Shown here: piece by piece, positions 32,438-45,169 of the stretch
Layout of the letters: each line of letters begins with the position of its first letter
How positions within the stretch are numbered: position 1 is the stretch's first letter
From: Gracilariopsis chorda
Lineage: Eukaryota; Rhodophyta; Florideophyceae; Gracilariales; Gracilariaceae
Direction: 5' to 3'
DNA: 64,000 bases
Assembly: GCA_003194525.1 (NCBI GenBank)
Contig: NBIV01000147.1
Span: 146,144 to 210,143, forward strand
Notes under the pieces: generated by a model
Database searches by the model: none
Told to the model about the DNA's origin: nothing
What the model saw: the letters and a program-made list of their open reading frames with translations, nothing else
Position numbers and translations under genes: made by a program

Positions 32438-33216
32438 TGTTGGCAGTAGTACCTGTGCTGTCACTGAAAACCAAATGTTCCGGGGAGCATGGGCTGTTTT
32501 AGAGGGTACCACTGCAAAAGCGCATATGCGCGTATGCGCGAACCCAACGTGAAACTGGCTTCTGATTGGCTACTGCAAATGTACATATGCAACGTGGTGC
32601 GTACAAGTGGTATGGCATAACTGGATCGGTTGGACACACCCACGTGTCCAGCTACTACAGTGGTCACAGTATACGTTGTGTGCAGGGGATACTGATGAAG
32701 TGGTTGACAGCTGGTACAAGTGGTACAGCAGTGGTTGGTACAATGGTAAGGTGCGCATGCACTGTCAACAGGTTTACACATGCACGGGTATATTGATGAC
32801 GTGGGTGTTGTGTGCATTGCCACATGATGACATGGCACTAACACCACAGGTTACGTGCCGACTTACTGTGACGTGTTGACTTACCGTGATGTGTTGGCAT
32901 ATGCTGGCGTGTGTTGGAGTCGTGAATTTGTGCCTTGTCATGGTCATGTGTATGCACGTAACTATTACGCAACGTTGGTGCGTTGTTGTGCGTTGATGTA
33001 ATGAGGTTGTGCTGAGCTGGCTATGTCATGTTAGATGATGATTGGTAGTATTGAGTGTCCCTGCTTAGTGGTTTAGGTTTTACTTGTAGTTGGTGTTCCC
33101 GCGCAATTCGAGTTTAGAATGGTACATAAGATGTGCCTGAAGGACCTCCAAGTAAATCCAAGCTAGAGCTGGCGAACTTCCCTTCCATCCCCTCAACTTC
33201 CTTTCAACTTTCAACA
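32438..33216 (+). repeat. B1 3' LTR
   Basis: 779 bp, differing from the 5' LTR near its start (C/T), in the GCGCGTGTGCGC block (G/A) and at ATTACGGAACG (G/C). Confidence 0.93.
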
Positions 33217-35878
33217 TACATTCCGATATAATAGGACCCCTTGTACCGTCATTCCCACAAATGTTTCAGTATGCCTCTACCTTCCTTGACGAGCATTCAA
33301 GGTATGCACTAGTAGGCTTCCTGACCCATAAAAGTGAAATTGCTGTTGTATTCGATGCAGTTGAGCACACGTTCCAGCACCTTGGAAGAGTGGCCATTGC
33401 GAAAGTGCACTCGGATAATGCCGAAAATTATATTGCGTTGCAGCTGAGCCCTGCCAACAATCTTCAAGACACTTCTTTCTCTCCTCCGTATACTCCGGAA
33501 CACAATGCAATAGCCGAGCGCATCAATCGCACTATGGAGGAAGCTACTCGAGCTTTGCTCATACAGGCAAGTCTCCCAGAGTGCTTGTGGCCATACGCAT
33601 TAAAGCACTTCATACATGTTCGCAACAGGTTTTGTCACTCAGCATCTGGAAGCAGCCCCTACCTTTTGATGACTGGTTCAAAACCATCCCTGAAGCATGT
33701 CAAAGTGTTTGGGTGTGCTGCGTTCGTGCTTAAGATGAAACCGGATACCAAGTTCGAGTCTCGTGCACTTGAGGGAGTGTACTTGCAGACTCTTGAGCAT
33801 GGTGTGTATGATGTTTTAGTCAATGATAATGATTAGATTCCACGCATTGTAAAGTCTCGGCATGTGACATTTGACGAGTCCAAGTTCCCTGGGGCATAAT
33901 TTCTGGAACATGTTATGAGTGATGAAGGTGCATCAGATGATACTTATGAATGCGCAGATCACTCTGAAATGGATACTGAGAGTGGTAGTATGGTTTCTGT
34001 GGACAATCCATTCGACATTGAGAGTGATACGGAACATATTGAATCCACTCCTATACCAACGGCACAGAGCACTGAAAGCGGTGCCAAGCATCCAGATGAT
34101 AGCGAGCATACGTCTGATGACGATTCGGACTCAGACAATGATGTTGAGCATGCCCCAAGTGTTAGTCAACATACTTCGGACTCTGAACTCTTACAGAAAT
34201 TTGACCCAGAACCACGCTATCGTCACCGTACAGGACGTGCACAGGCTAAGTGGTGGTACATGGCCGGTATTGCAACGTCACAAATGGATATTACTACCAC
34301 TGATGAACGTACTCTGGGCGAAGCACTGTCTGCTACACCACTTGATCAGAGCCTTTGGAAGAATGCCATTGATCAAGAACTGACATCTCTGGAGGAGAAG
34401 AACACTTGGGAGGAGGACGAATCACCTGCCTCTCAGCCTCTTCCTACTCATCTCATTTTAAACGTCAAGCGCGATGCCAAAAGATCGGTTGATAGATTCA
34501 AGGCTAAGGCTGTGGCTGGTGGCAATCACCAGACATATGGGCAGAACTACATGGAGACATATGCCCCAGTGCGGCCATTTAGTCTGGTCTGCATGCTACT
34601 GTACGTTGCAATTTGTCTTCAGATGTATGTGGCTTAAGTAGATGTTAAGATTGCATTTCTCAACGGTGAGCTTAAAGAAGACTTGTGGATGATGTCGCTG
34701 CGTGGTGTTCCTGGTGTGACTGCAAAGTGCTATAAGTTACTCAAGGCTATAAACGGTTTGAACAAGGCTCATCTAGTATGTCACAACAAGTTCAACGCAG
34801 ACATGAAGAGGTTGGGTTTTGAGGAGCTACCCAGTGCACCGTGCGTATTCAAGCGAAAGGTTGGAGATGGCATGTATACCTACATACTCGTATACGTGGA
34901 CGACATTCTGGTGTTCACGCCAACTCTGGAGCAACGGACTACATTGTTAGAGGAGCTCAAAACACTCTATGACCTCCGCATTGAGAACCGAATCACTCTG
35001 TAACTTGGCGTGGAGCTGTCATGGAAGATAGGTAGAGCCGGACAACTCCTTGGTGTCAAGCTGGGACAGTCGCTGTATATTGAAAGTATACCTCGACGAT
35101 TTGGTCTCCAGAACGCTAAGCCAGGACCTAGCCCTATGGTAGAGTGCTTCTTCACATCTCTAGCAACGGAGGAAGGCAAATCACCAATGGATGTGCAGTT
35201 GTACCAGCAGATGATCAGGTCTCTGCTGTACATGGCACTACGGACTAGGGTGGATATACTGGCTCCAGTTCTCATCCTGGCTCATTTTCAGAGTGCTTCT
35301 ACCGCTTGGTTTCACAAAGCTGTGAGCGTGTGATCAGATATCTGTGTGGAATGTGACAGCATGGGCTATGCTAGAGGCCTGGATCGCTAGGTCTACATGG
35401 TTTTCTGGACTCTGACTACGCTGGAGAGACTACGAGTCGGAAGTCGATGTCCGGGTATATCGGTAAACTTTGGTCAGCAACCTGCTGGTATGGTGGTAGA
35501 AAACAAGCGTCAGTTGCGCTATAAACTGGCGAGGCGGAGTACTATGCTCTGACTTTGGCTGCACAAGAAGTGGTATGGGTTCCTGTTGTGCTACGGGAAT
35601 GCGGTTTTGACGTGAAAACTTTGGTTTCTCTACATTCTGACAGCCAGTGCGCATTGGAGTGGGCTGGTGGTGAAAGGTGCCCTTCTAGTCGTGCTAAGCA
35701 CATTGATGTAAAGGTTCACTTTATCTTAGATCTCATAGGAGACAATGTGATTAGTGTTCAATACGTCCCAAGTGAGCTGAACGATGCCCATTTACTCACC
35801 AAGCTATTGGGACGTATGAGTGTTAATGCAATTCTCAAACGTCTTGGTGTTGGACAGGAACTCGAGAAGGAGTGTTGA
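33217..35878 (+). pseudogene. A2 pol second half, hybrid of two lineages
   Basis: It resumes integrase after B1 (HSDIIGPLVPS, HSDNAENYI). Up to 33621 it matches the copy at 45.17 kb; from 33897 on it matches A1. It shares all A1 stops downstream (TAG at the end of the first block, TAA near 33898, 34635 and 35003, and the RNase H frameshift). IDQEL replaces IDEEL at about 34373. No product is possible. Confidence 0.9.
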
Positions 35879-35928
35879 ACTTTAGAAGTGGTCGACTGCC
35901 TGGCCAACCCCCACAGAAGGTCTCAGCT

Positions 35929-36596
35929 TGGTCTAAAACCAAACCTTTAGGGGACGATGGGCTCGTTTGGAGCCCCTTGCTCCAAAAGCGCATATGCCCC
36001 TCTGCTCAAACACAACGTGAAACGGCAATGTGATTGGCTAGTGAAAATGCTATATGCATTTTATACCGTACAAGTGTTATGGAGTGTATGGTACTGGATT
36101 GTAGATATGCACAAGTGGAGCAATGTGGTTGGTCCAAGTGTGCGCGCAGTAGACGGTTGTGCTGCAATGCTGAAGATGCGAATGGGAGCTGTATTGGGAG
36201 ATTTGGGACAATGTGCGTTTGTGGGCTGCGCTGAGGGGTTGGAGTGCCAGGATGGAAATTGTTGATTTTTTAGAGCTGCTTCCAGACCAAGGGACTGGCA
36301 ATGGATTTGCTGCATTGATTGATTGAGTTATTTGAAATTGTGACCCTCTAAATTGTGCGCTCTTTTCGTGTACACCTGCACACACGAATAACGTGTAGTG
36401 TAATGGTGCGACCACCGCCGTCGCTTGCTGCGACGACGGTGAAGTGTGTGCAGTAGGGTATATCTAGATTAGCTTTGCCTGGCATCGAGTAAACTGGTCG
36501 ACTAAGGCTGATAACCTTCCTTGTTTCACTTTCTTGTTTGTTCTTCCTCCCTTTATTTCGTACCTTTTGTTTTCATAACCAGCGTGAGTTGCGATA
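35929..36596 (+). repeat. Copia-A LTR 3
   Basis: Duplicate of LTR 2. It joins A2 and A3. The primer-binding site at 36597 carries the same two mismatches. Confidence 0.8.
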
Positions 36597-37382
36597 GGTT
36601 ATCGGTCCAGAGCGTTGACTTTTTGCAGACGTCGCACTCTACTGATATCTATGTGGATTCTATGAAGACTGGTTTTTCTTTCGCGCAGGTACGCGTTGCG
36701 TTGCGAGCGAGCGAATCTTGTAGAAGTCGAGTGGCAGTGGTGAAAGTAGGCAAAGTGTTCAGGGACTCGTCTCTGGTAAACGGACCTGCACCTGTTCCGA
36801 TCCCTGCTTCTTTGCTCCAGCGCACAAGGACGACCGCGCTATTTTCCGGCAAGGGACTAGAAGGGGTTAACTGGTGAAAGCTTGTCGCGTCAGCTACTAG
36901 CCTCCCTTGGACGTCTCGTACGGATTGTAAAGCTCCTCGCTCTGAAGTGCGTAGAGCAGGATTGGTCGCAGAAACTGCATCCCGCCTGGAGAGAGTTACC
37001 AGGGACCAAAGGATTCGGATCTGGAGGGTAGCGGGGATAGTATCTCCTGCCATTGCGCCCGTCATAAGAAGTTATGTTTGTGTCCAGGCTCGTATCAGTA
37101 TGCCCTGTGAGTATACTCTGGGCGTTGAGTACCCGAACTCCGCCTGTGATCGCGTACGAGACGCGTCTTTACAGGCGTAGTAGACTTGGTTACAAGGTCT
37201 CCGCTGATGTTTTCGCTGTTGAGTGCTTGAGATTCTTCTCCACTCCATTGTTTCTGGGTCTTTGTGTAACAGAAGCCTTGAAATCCCTCCTTCAGCTTCA
37301 CTACATTGTGTGGATATCACTTCATTTGATATCTACATAGTTGCTTTTGTTGCTTTTCTTTGGTTCTAGTCCTGTAGGAACC

Positions 37383-39072
37383 ATGTCGGACTTCGAAGTT
37401 GAAACGGAATCCAGTTCTGGAATGAAAATTCCTCGTTTCCATGGTAAACGTGGTAATGCTTATATGCTGTGGCGTCACCGTCTTCGTGCTGCATGCCGTA
37501 ATAATGGTGTCTGGAATGTCGCGAATCCCTCTGGGGTTCAATCTACCACAGATATTTCAACTCAAGACACAACTACCGCAGGTAGTCGCACTGAAATAGC
37601 AACTCCCCGTATCATTGCAAAACGAGAAAAGGCTTGTGTTATCATCATCTGTGCTCTTGGTGATGCTCCATTACGCGTAGTCATGGACGTGGATGATGAT
37701 CCTGCACGTATGTTGCAACTCTTGGATGGACGTTATGCCTCCAATAGAACTGTATCTAGAATTGCAGTGCAGACACGATTGTTCCGAATGGCGTACAGCG
37801 GTGAGAACATGTCCAGCTATGTGGATCAATACACGGCATTGTTCGCTCAGTTAGACCGTATGGGCAAGGATGCTGCTATACTGGAGTCTCACAGGGCACC
37901 TATGCTACTTGCTTCCGTTGATCCGAACAGTTCGTTGGAGTCCACTTCTGCAGCACTCCGTACCAAGGACATATCGGAACTGACTTGGGACTATGTGGCA
38001 ACCACTTTGATCGATGAGTACAATGCTCGTCTGGTCAGTTCTTCTAGTTCTCGACGTACGCGAAGTCGAAAGAACAACAGAAGCAAAGCTTCTGGTGGTC
38101 CACGTGTGTCCCAAAACTCTAGTCACACTCACATCAGGGACGGAAGTGACTCTGATGAACGGCCAATTACGGCTGGTAGAGCATACGTGGTGTCCAGTAA
38201 CCGGACTTATCACTGTGAATTCTGTGATCGTGATGGTCACACAAAGCACATATGCCATGTGAATCCCAATAACCCAGATAATCACTTACCCAAACGCATC
38301 CTGGACAAGCTTAACATCAAATCGAAGAGCAAATCTTGGGCGTCCAAGTCTTGCAATAAGCCGGCTGGTAGTTCATCAAAGATTGAGGTATGTGGTATGG
38401 CACTGGAAATGTCTTCCATCGTACCTCCCGACTGTTGCGATATGGACACGTATGCCGATAGTGGTGCTACATCACAATTTCTCATTCGGTGTCTGCGTTT
38501 ATTCCCGAGTCCTTGCACAACGTAGAAACTCGAACCATCATGCTTGCCGACAACACTGAATTATGTGCAACGCAGCGGGGTGACATAGTATTTCCATTTG
38601 AGTGCACAAACCTAGGATTGACTGATGTCCTGTTCGTTCCAGAACCGGAATACAGTTTGGTGTCCGTAGGATGCTTGGCGGACAAGGGCATTGAATCCTT
38701 CTTTCGCTCAAGTGAAGTTCGTCTCACCTTGGACAATGGGTTTGTAGTCGGCAGTGGCCATCGCGATCGACGCTCGGGGTTGTACACCTTACCCGATCCG
38801 ATATTGCAAGGTACCAACCCAACCTCACCCTCTTCACCAACTAGTGGAGATCATTGCATGAAGGCATCGGAGTTCAGTATTGCTAATCTATGGCCTCGGC
38901 AACTTGCCCACATCAATGCGCGCGACCTCCAGTCAGCTTACAAACATGCTGAGGGGGTGCCGAAGATGTCGGAAATGGAGGAGATCTGCAACCTGTGTAT
39001 GCTTGGTAAGGCGCATAAACTTCCGATTTCTGACGAATACGACCGAGGATCAGCCGTAGGTGAGGTGTTACA
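37383..39072 (+). pseudogene. A3 gag-protease and N-terminal integrase, cut by B2
   Basis: Duplicate of 25429-27118, with one residue change (AIL for AIP near 37881). The gag frame is open to 38525, then a -1 continuation runs to the B2 insertion. Confidence 0.88.
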
Positions 39073-40221
39073 TGTTGGCAGTAGTACCTGTGCTGCCACT
39101 GAAAACCAAATGTTCCGGGGAGCATGGGCTGTTTTAGAGGGTACCACTGCAAAAGCGCATATGCGCGTGTGCGCGAACCCAACGTGAAACTGGCTTCTGA
39201 TTGGCTACTGCAAATGTACATATGCAACGTGGTGCGTACAAGTGGTATGGCATAACTGGATCGGTTGGACACACCCACGTGTCCAGCTACTACAGTGGTC
39301 ACAGTATACGTTGTGTGCAGGGATACTGATGAAGTGGTTGACAGCTGGTACAAGTGGTACAGCAGTGGTTGGTACAATGGTAAGGTGCGCATGCACTGTC
39401 AACAGGTTTACACATGCACGGGTATATTGATGACGTGGGTGTTGTGTGCATTGCCACATGATGACATGGCACTAACACCACAGGTTACGTGCCGACTTAC
39501 TGTGACGTGTTGACTTACCGTGATGTGTTGGCATATGCTGGCGTGTGTTGGAGTCGTGAATTTGTGCCTTGTCATGGTCATGTGTATGCACGTAACTATT
39601 ACGGAACGTTGGTGCGTTGTTGTGCGTTGATGTAATGAGGTTGTGCTGAGCTGGCTATGTCATGTTAGATGATGATTGGTAGTATTGAGTGTCCCTGCTT
39701 AGTGGTTTAGGTTTTACTTGTAGTTGGTGTTCCCGCGCAATTCGAGTTTAGAATGGTACATAAGATGTGCCTGAAGGACCTCCAAGTAAATCCAAGCTAG
39801 AGCTGGCGAACTTCCCTTCCATCCCCTCAACTTCCTTTCAACTTTCAACAGGTTATGGGCCCAGGCCCGCTGACCGCTGCCGCTATCCCTTTCCGTATCG
39901 TTCGTCTGTCGCCGCTCTCCCTCACCGCCGTTCATCCGTTTCGCTGTTGTTGCCTCTTTCGTCGTTGCGTCGGGTGTCTTGATCCCATTGTTGGTCGGTG
40001 TTGGTCATTCTCCTTTGGTTTGCGTTCCTCCCTGAGGGCGTTGTGGTGGTAGTGGTTCGACGTTTACTTCCTATCGTCGTAGAGAGCGACGCATCTTCTC
40101 CTTAGACGTAGGAGAGGGAAGACAGAAGAAGACGTCTTGTACCCGGAGCATCTCCGGGGCCAGGAGTCCGACACCCTAGGGTAGCGGAGGTAGTTTCTCC
40201 CGTCAGTGCGCCCGAATTTGA

Positions 40222-40277
40222 AGTTTTGTTGTTGTTGTTGTCGTTGTTTTTGTTGTTATTGTTGTCGTTGTTGCCAT
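40222..40277. repeat. (GTT)n tract in B2 leader
   Basis: Same tract as in B1. One G upstream of it (near 40157) is missing compared with B1. Confidence 0.85.
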
Positions 40278-40343
40278 TTTTGTACTACTTAAGTGCCGTA
40301 GGTCTTTCATCGCACCTGTGCTGTTTGTTGAAATCTACCAAGC

Positions 40344-43300
40344 ATGGATTCATTCGGTGGCATCAAGATTGAAAAGTTGGGCGAGGATAACTTCCATGTA
40401 TGGAAGCAAAAGGTTGAGTTGCTGCTTGCACTCAAGGACCTCGATGACCATCTTGAATCAACCAGGTTTACGGACGATGACGAGTTGTCAGCATGGAAGA
40501 AGAAAGACGCCAAGGCCAGCGCTGTTATTGGTCTCAGCATCAGTGATGAGCATTTGGACCATGTGAGGGATACCGAGAATGCTGCGGAAATGTGGAAAGC
40601 CATTTGCGATGTGTTCCATCGTAAAACGCTGCTCAACCGAATCAATGCAAGACGTGCCTTCTACACAGCCAAGATGCGAGATGATGAGAAAATGTTACAC
40701 TTCATCAATCGTGTTCGTCATCTTGCATCGGATCTGAAAAGCATGGACGTAGTGGTTGAGGAGGAAGACATCGCTATGGCAATCCTATGTGGGCTACCAG
40801 ACCGCTTCGAACACCTCATTGTCGCTATTGACACCACGATTGGTGATCGTAAACTCGATTTAGAGTTTGTGAAGAGTCGTTTGCTGCAAGAGGAACAGCG
40901 AATGAACGATCGTGCCAAGGAGGAGTCCGGAAGTGAAACGGCTTTGGTCGGTGCGCAGTCACGAAAAAAGTCCATGGTGTGCTACTACTGTGGTAAGAAG
41001 GGGCATATCCAGAGAAACTGTTTCAAGAGACAACGTGACGAAGCTAGCAAAGAGCAGAGTGCTGCCGCAAACCCAGCTGTGCAGACCGATCTCGGCAACG
41101 AGAAACGAGGATGTGACAGTGACTCTGACTTTGCTTGTCTCATTGCGACAGGTTCTGTGGAAGAAAGTATCAGTGACTGGATCATTGACTCTGGTGCCAC
41201 CGCCCATATGACGTATGACGAGTCCATGTTTGACAGTTATAGCAAAAGAGAGTCTGCCGGTGTGAGTATCGGCAATGACTCGAAGCTGGAGTCTCTTGGT
41301 CATGGCAGTGTCCACCTCGATCTCGCTGTTGAAGGGCGTAAGAGCAAGTGCCGGTTGGGTGAAGTAGTGCACGTACCGAATTTAAGGTATCATCTGCTGT
41401 CAGTATCTGCGATGTGTGACCGGGGTGCGCCAGTGGTGTTTGACAAAACCAAAGTATGTGTATACAAAGGCAACACCATGATCGCCCAGGGCCGTCGCAT
41501 CAAAGGACTGTACTACCTATGTACCGCGATTGAAGTAGCAGAAGACATGGACAACGCACTTGTGACTGACCTGTCACTATGGCATGCTCGAATGGCTCAT
41601 GTGAATGTGGATGGTAACAAACATATGGCTCGTAACGGTGTTGTGTCAGGGCTGAATGTGGACTTGAATCAATCGATGGATGTGTGTGACTCTTGTGTAG
41701 TGGGAAAATCTACACGTGCTCCAACTCCCAAGCAAGGGGGGGGAACGGGCTTTGCACCCATTGGACCTAGTGCATTCGGACATTTGTGGTCCAATCCAAG
41801 TAGGTTCCTTGGGAGGTTCACGCTACTTCGTCACATTCATCGATGATCACTCCCGTTTTTGCTTCTTGTACATGCTCAAGACCAAGGATGAGGTGTTCCA
41901 CGTGTTCGTGAAGTGGCTCAAGATGGTTCAAAATCAGAGTGACCGACATGTGAAAACCATCACCGCACGTGAGTCTGTGCTACATGCGTTACGCACAGAC
42001 AATGCTGGTGAATATGTGTCAAAGAAGTTTTCACAAGAGCTTGAACGTCACGGTATTGAACATCAGCGAACGGTGCCTTACAATCCACATCAGAATGGTC
42101 TGGCCGAACGGTTCAACCGAACACTCATGGACTTGGTGAGATCGATGCTGCATCACAAGAAACTGCCAAAGAGCTTTTGGGCTGAAGCATTGAACGTTGC
42201 AGTGTATGTGCGCAATCGAGTCACCTGCAAGGCCCTTCCGAGTGACGTGACACCACTCGAGATGTGGAGTGGATATGAACCTGACTTGAGCAATCTGCGT
42301 GTGTTCGGTAGCCGGTGCTGGTACAAAGTGGTGGACCACAAGCTGAAGAAGCTGGAGCAACGTGCCGTGGAGGCGATCTTTATTGGGTACACATCTGGAT
42401 CGAACGGTTATAAACTGTGGGATGCGCAAAAGAAGAAGGTGGTTGTGTCGAAAGATGTGAGGTTTGACGAATGTAGTGGTTCAGATCAAGGTACTGACCA
42501 CGTTGATGATGACGACTATGCTGAGATCGACATCTCGGACAAGCCGAAATCAAACATCACCTCCACCTCTACTAAACCCACCGATGCTGCCCAAGTTGAA
42601 CCCGCTGCACCAGATACTCCACCAGAAGAAGCTTCAGGCAGTGGCCACGATGAGCTCACAGCTGAGACAGAAGTTGAGCCAGACGTACCAGATCCACCAC
42701 CACTTCGGAGATCCACTCGTGAGCGTAGAGCGCATACCTCGTGGTGGCGCGGAACTGCCCTACTCACTGCCAGTGATGACGTCCCATCCTCATACTCCGA
42801 TGCGGTGTCACGTCCTGATTCAAAAGCGTGGACCAAGGCCATGAACAGTGAGTACGAGTCTCTGATGGAGCATGACACATGGGAGTTAGTGCCAAGGCCA
42901 GCTGACAGCAACGTGATATCATCCAAGTGGGTACTTTTGCAAAAATATGAGGCTGGCGACAACGATGAACCGACAGTGAGGTACAAGGCTCGTGTGGTGG
43001 CTCGAGGGTTTCTGCAGATCGAAAGTGTAGACTTCTCCGAGACGTATGCACCAGTGGTCAAATTCACATCCATTAGAATGATTCTGTCCATTGTAGCAGT
43101 GCAGGACTATCATCTGCACCAGATGGATGTGAAGACTGCATTCTTGAATGGCGACCTGGAAGAGACTGTGTACATGGAGCAGCCGGACGGATTCATCAAA
43201 CCTGGGAGCAAGGACTTGGTATGCCTTCTCAAGAAAGCCATCTATGGGCTACGACAGGCATCAAGGCAGTGGTTTGCAAAGATGTACTTGTTCCTCGTTG

Positions 43301-44370
43301 GTTGGATGGGTCTGAAGCCAAACGTCGCAGACGAGTGCGTCTACACCGGAGAGGTACTGGGAGCGCTTGTGATCATTGCTCTTTATGTGGACGACTTGCT
43401 CATTGCGAGTCCAAGTATGGAGACAATGAATCGCGTAAAGCGTGAACTGTCAAAACGTTTTCAGATGAAGGATCTCAGTGAAGTGCGCATGGTACTTGGG
43501 TTCGAGATCCATCGTGATCGATCCAAAAGACAGCTGTACCTGACACAGTCTGCATACACGCGTAAGGCCTTAGAAAGTTTTGGCATGTTGCAGTGCAAAC
43601 CAATGGACACTCCCATGGACTCCGGTGCTGACCTCACTAAGGTAGAAGAGCCTCTGACGAACATCCCGTATCGCCAGGTGATCGGTTGTCTGATGTATCT
43701 CTCTGTTGGCACTCGACGGGACATCTCGTTTGCAGTGTCCAAGCTAGCCAAGTATGTCGAGAAACCTGGAGAGACTCATTGGAAAGCGTTCGAGCGTGTT
43801 CTGCGTTACCTCAATGGCACTCGCTCCCTCGGACTTACTTATGGCACCACGACTGATACTCAGCTGTATGGATACGTAGACTCTGACTGGGCAGGTGATA
43901 CATCCAACCGCAAGTCCACCAGTGGGTATGTGTTCATGATGTGCGGTGCTCCTGTGTCTTGGAGCTCGCGCCAACAGGAAGTAGTTGCATTGTCTAGCGC
44001 TGAGGCTGAGTATGTGAGTCTGTGCAGTGGGACGAAGGAAGCGATCTGGCTGAGACGACTGTGGAGTGGCATTGGCAACGCAAGTGGACTACACGTGGAT
44101 GAGTCAGTGACGCTAATGGTTGAGCCCACAACTGTGTACGTGGACAACCAAGGTTGCATCGACCTTGCTCGAAATGGAGTTGTGAAAAAGCGTACTAAGC
44201 ACATTGATATTCGCTTTCACTTCACCAGAGAGGCTCTACGCGACAAAGCCGTCCAGTTGCAGTACTGTTCCACGGAAGACATGGTTGCCGATATGCTGAC
44301 GAAAGCGCTCGGTCTAGTTAAGCTGGCAAGGTTCCGCGGTGACTGTGGCTTGCTCCCCTTAGACCTTTGA
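40344..44370 (+). pseudogene. B2 gag-pol, single frameshift in integrase
   Basis: Identical in domain order to B1, but the G run at 41736-41743 has eight G instead of seven. The gag-PR-IN frame ends at 41846 (500 codons), and the rest is open in the next frame (about 41744-44370, carrying the integrase core, RT with YVDD, and RNase H). One further difference is Gly for Glu near 44178. The homopolymer change could be a real mutation or a sequencing error. Confidence 0.92.
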
Positions 44371-44390
44371 AGTCAGTGACAGAGGGGGGG

Positions 44391-45169
44391 TGTTGGCAGT
44401 AGTACCTGTGCTGTCACTGAAAACCAAATGTTCCGGGGAGCATGGGCTGTTTTAGAGGGTACCACTGCAAAAGCGCATATGCGCGTATGCGCGAACCCAA
44501 CGTGAAACTGGCTTCTGATTGGCTACTGCAAATGTACATATGCAACGTGGTGCGTACAAGTGGTATGGCATAACTGGATCGGTTGGACACACCCACGTGT
44601 CCAGCTACTACAGTGGTCACAGTATACGTTGTGTGCAGGGGATACTGATGAAGTGGTTGACAGCTGGTACAAGTGGTACAGCAGTGGTTGGTACAATGGT
44701 AAGGTGCGCATGCACTGTCAACAGGTTTACACATGCACGGGTATATTGATGACGTGGGTGTTGTGTGCATTGCCACATGATGACATGGCACTAACACCAC
44801 AGGTTACGTGCCGACTTACTGTGACGTGTTGACTTACCGTGATGTGTTGGCATATGCTGGCGTGTGTTGGAGTCGTGAATTTGTGCCTTGTCATGGTCAT
44901 GTGTATGCACGTAACTATTACGCAACGTTGGTGCGTTGTTGTGCGTTGATGTAATGAGGTTGTGCTGAGCTGGCTATGTCATGTTAGATGATGATTGGTA
45001 GTATTGAGTGTCCCTGCTTAGTGGTTTAGGTTTTACTTGTAGTTGGTGTTCCCGCGCAATTCGAGTTTAGAATGGTACATAAGATGTGCCTGAAGGACCT
45101 CCAAGTAAATCCAAGCTAGAGCTGGCGAACTTCCCTTCCATCCCCTCAACTTCCTTTCAACTTTCAACA
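44391..45169 (+). repeat. B2 3' LTR
   Basis: 779 bp; carries the same three differences from its 5' LTR as B1. Confidence 0.93.

Larger units (their letters stand above)
27119..33216 (+). mobile_element. Copia-B element B1, full length
   Basis: 6098 bp with two 779-bp LTRs (27119-27897 and 32438-33216) that differ at three positions I can see. It has an intact primer-binding site, one complete gag-pol frame and a G-rich polypurine tract. Target duplication TACA flanks it (27115-27118 and 33217-33220), inside A2 integrase. This is the only structurally complete retrotransposon in the window. Confidence 0.95.
21669..33621 (+). repeat. Tandem segmental duplication, unit 1
   Basis: About 11,953 bp, repeated directly as 33622-45574. 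It contains the 3' half of A1 pol, an LTR, the 5' half of A2, all of B1, and the start of the next pol piece. I found seven differences by eye: four substitutions that change protein residues and three 1-base indels (27.37, 28.21 and 29.79 kb). Confidence 0.93.
39073..45169 (+). mobile_element. Copia-B element B2 (duplicate of B1)
   Basis: 6097 bp. 5' LTR 39073-39850 (778 bp, one G lost near 39320), PBS 39851-39864, 3' LTR 44391-45169, TACA duplication at 39069-39072 and 45170-45173. Confidence 0.94.
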
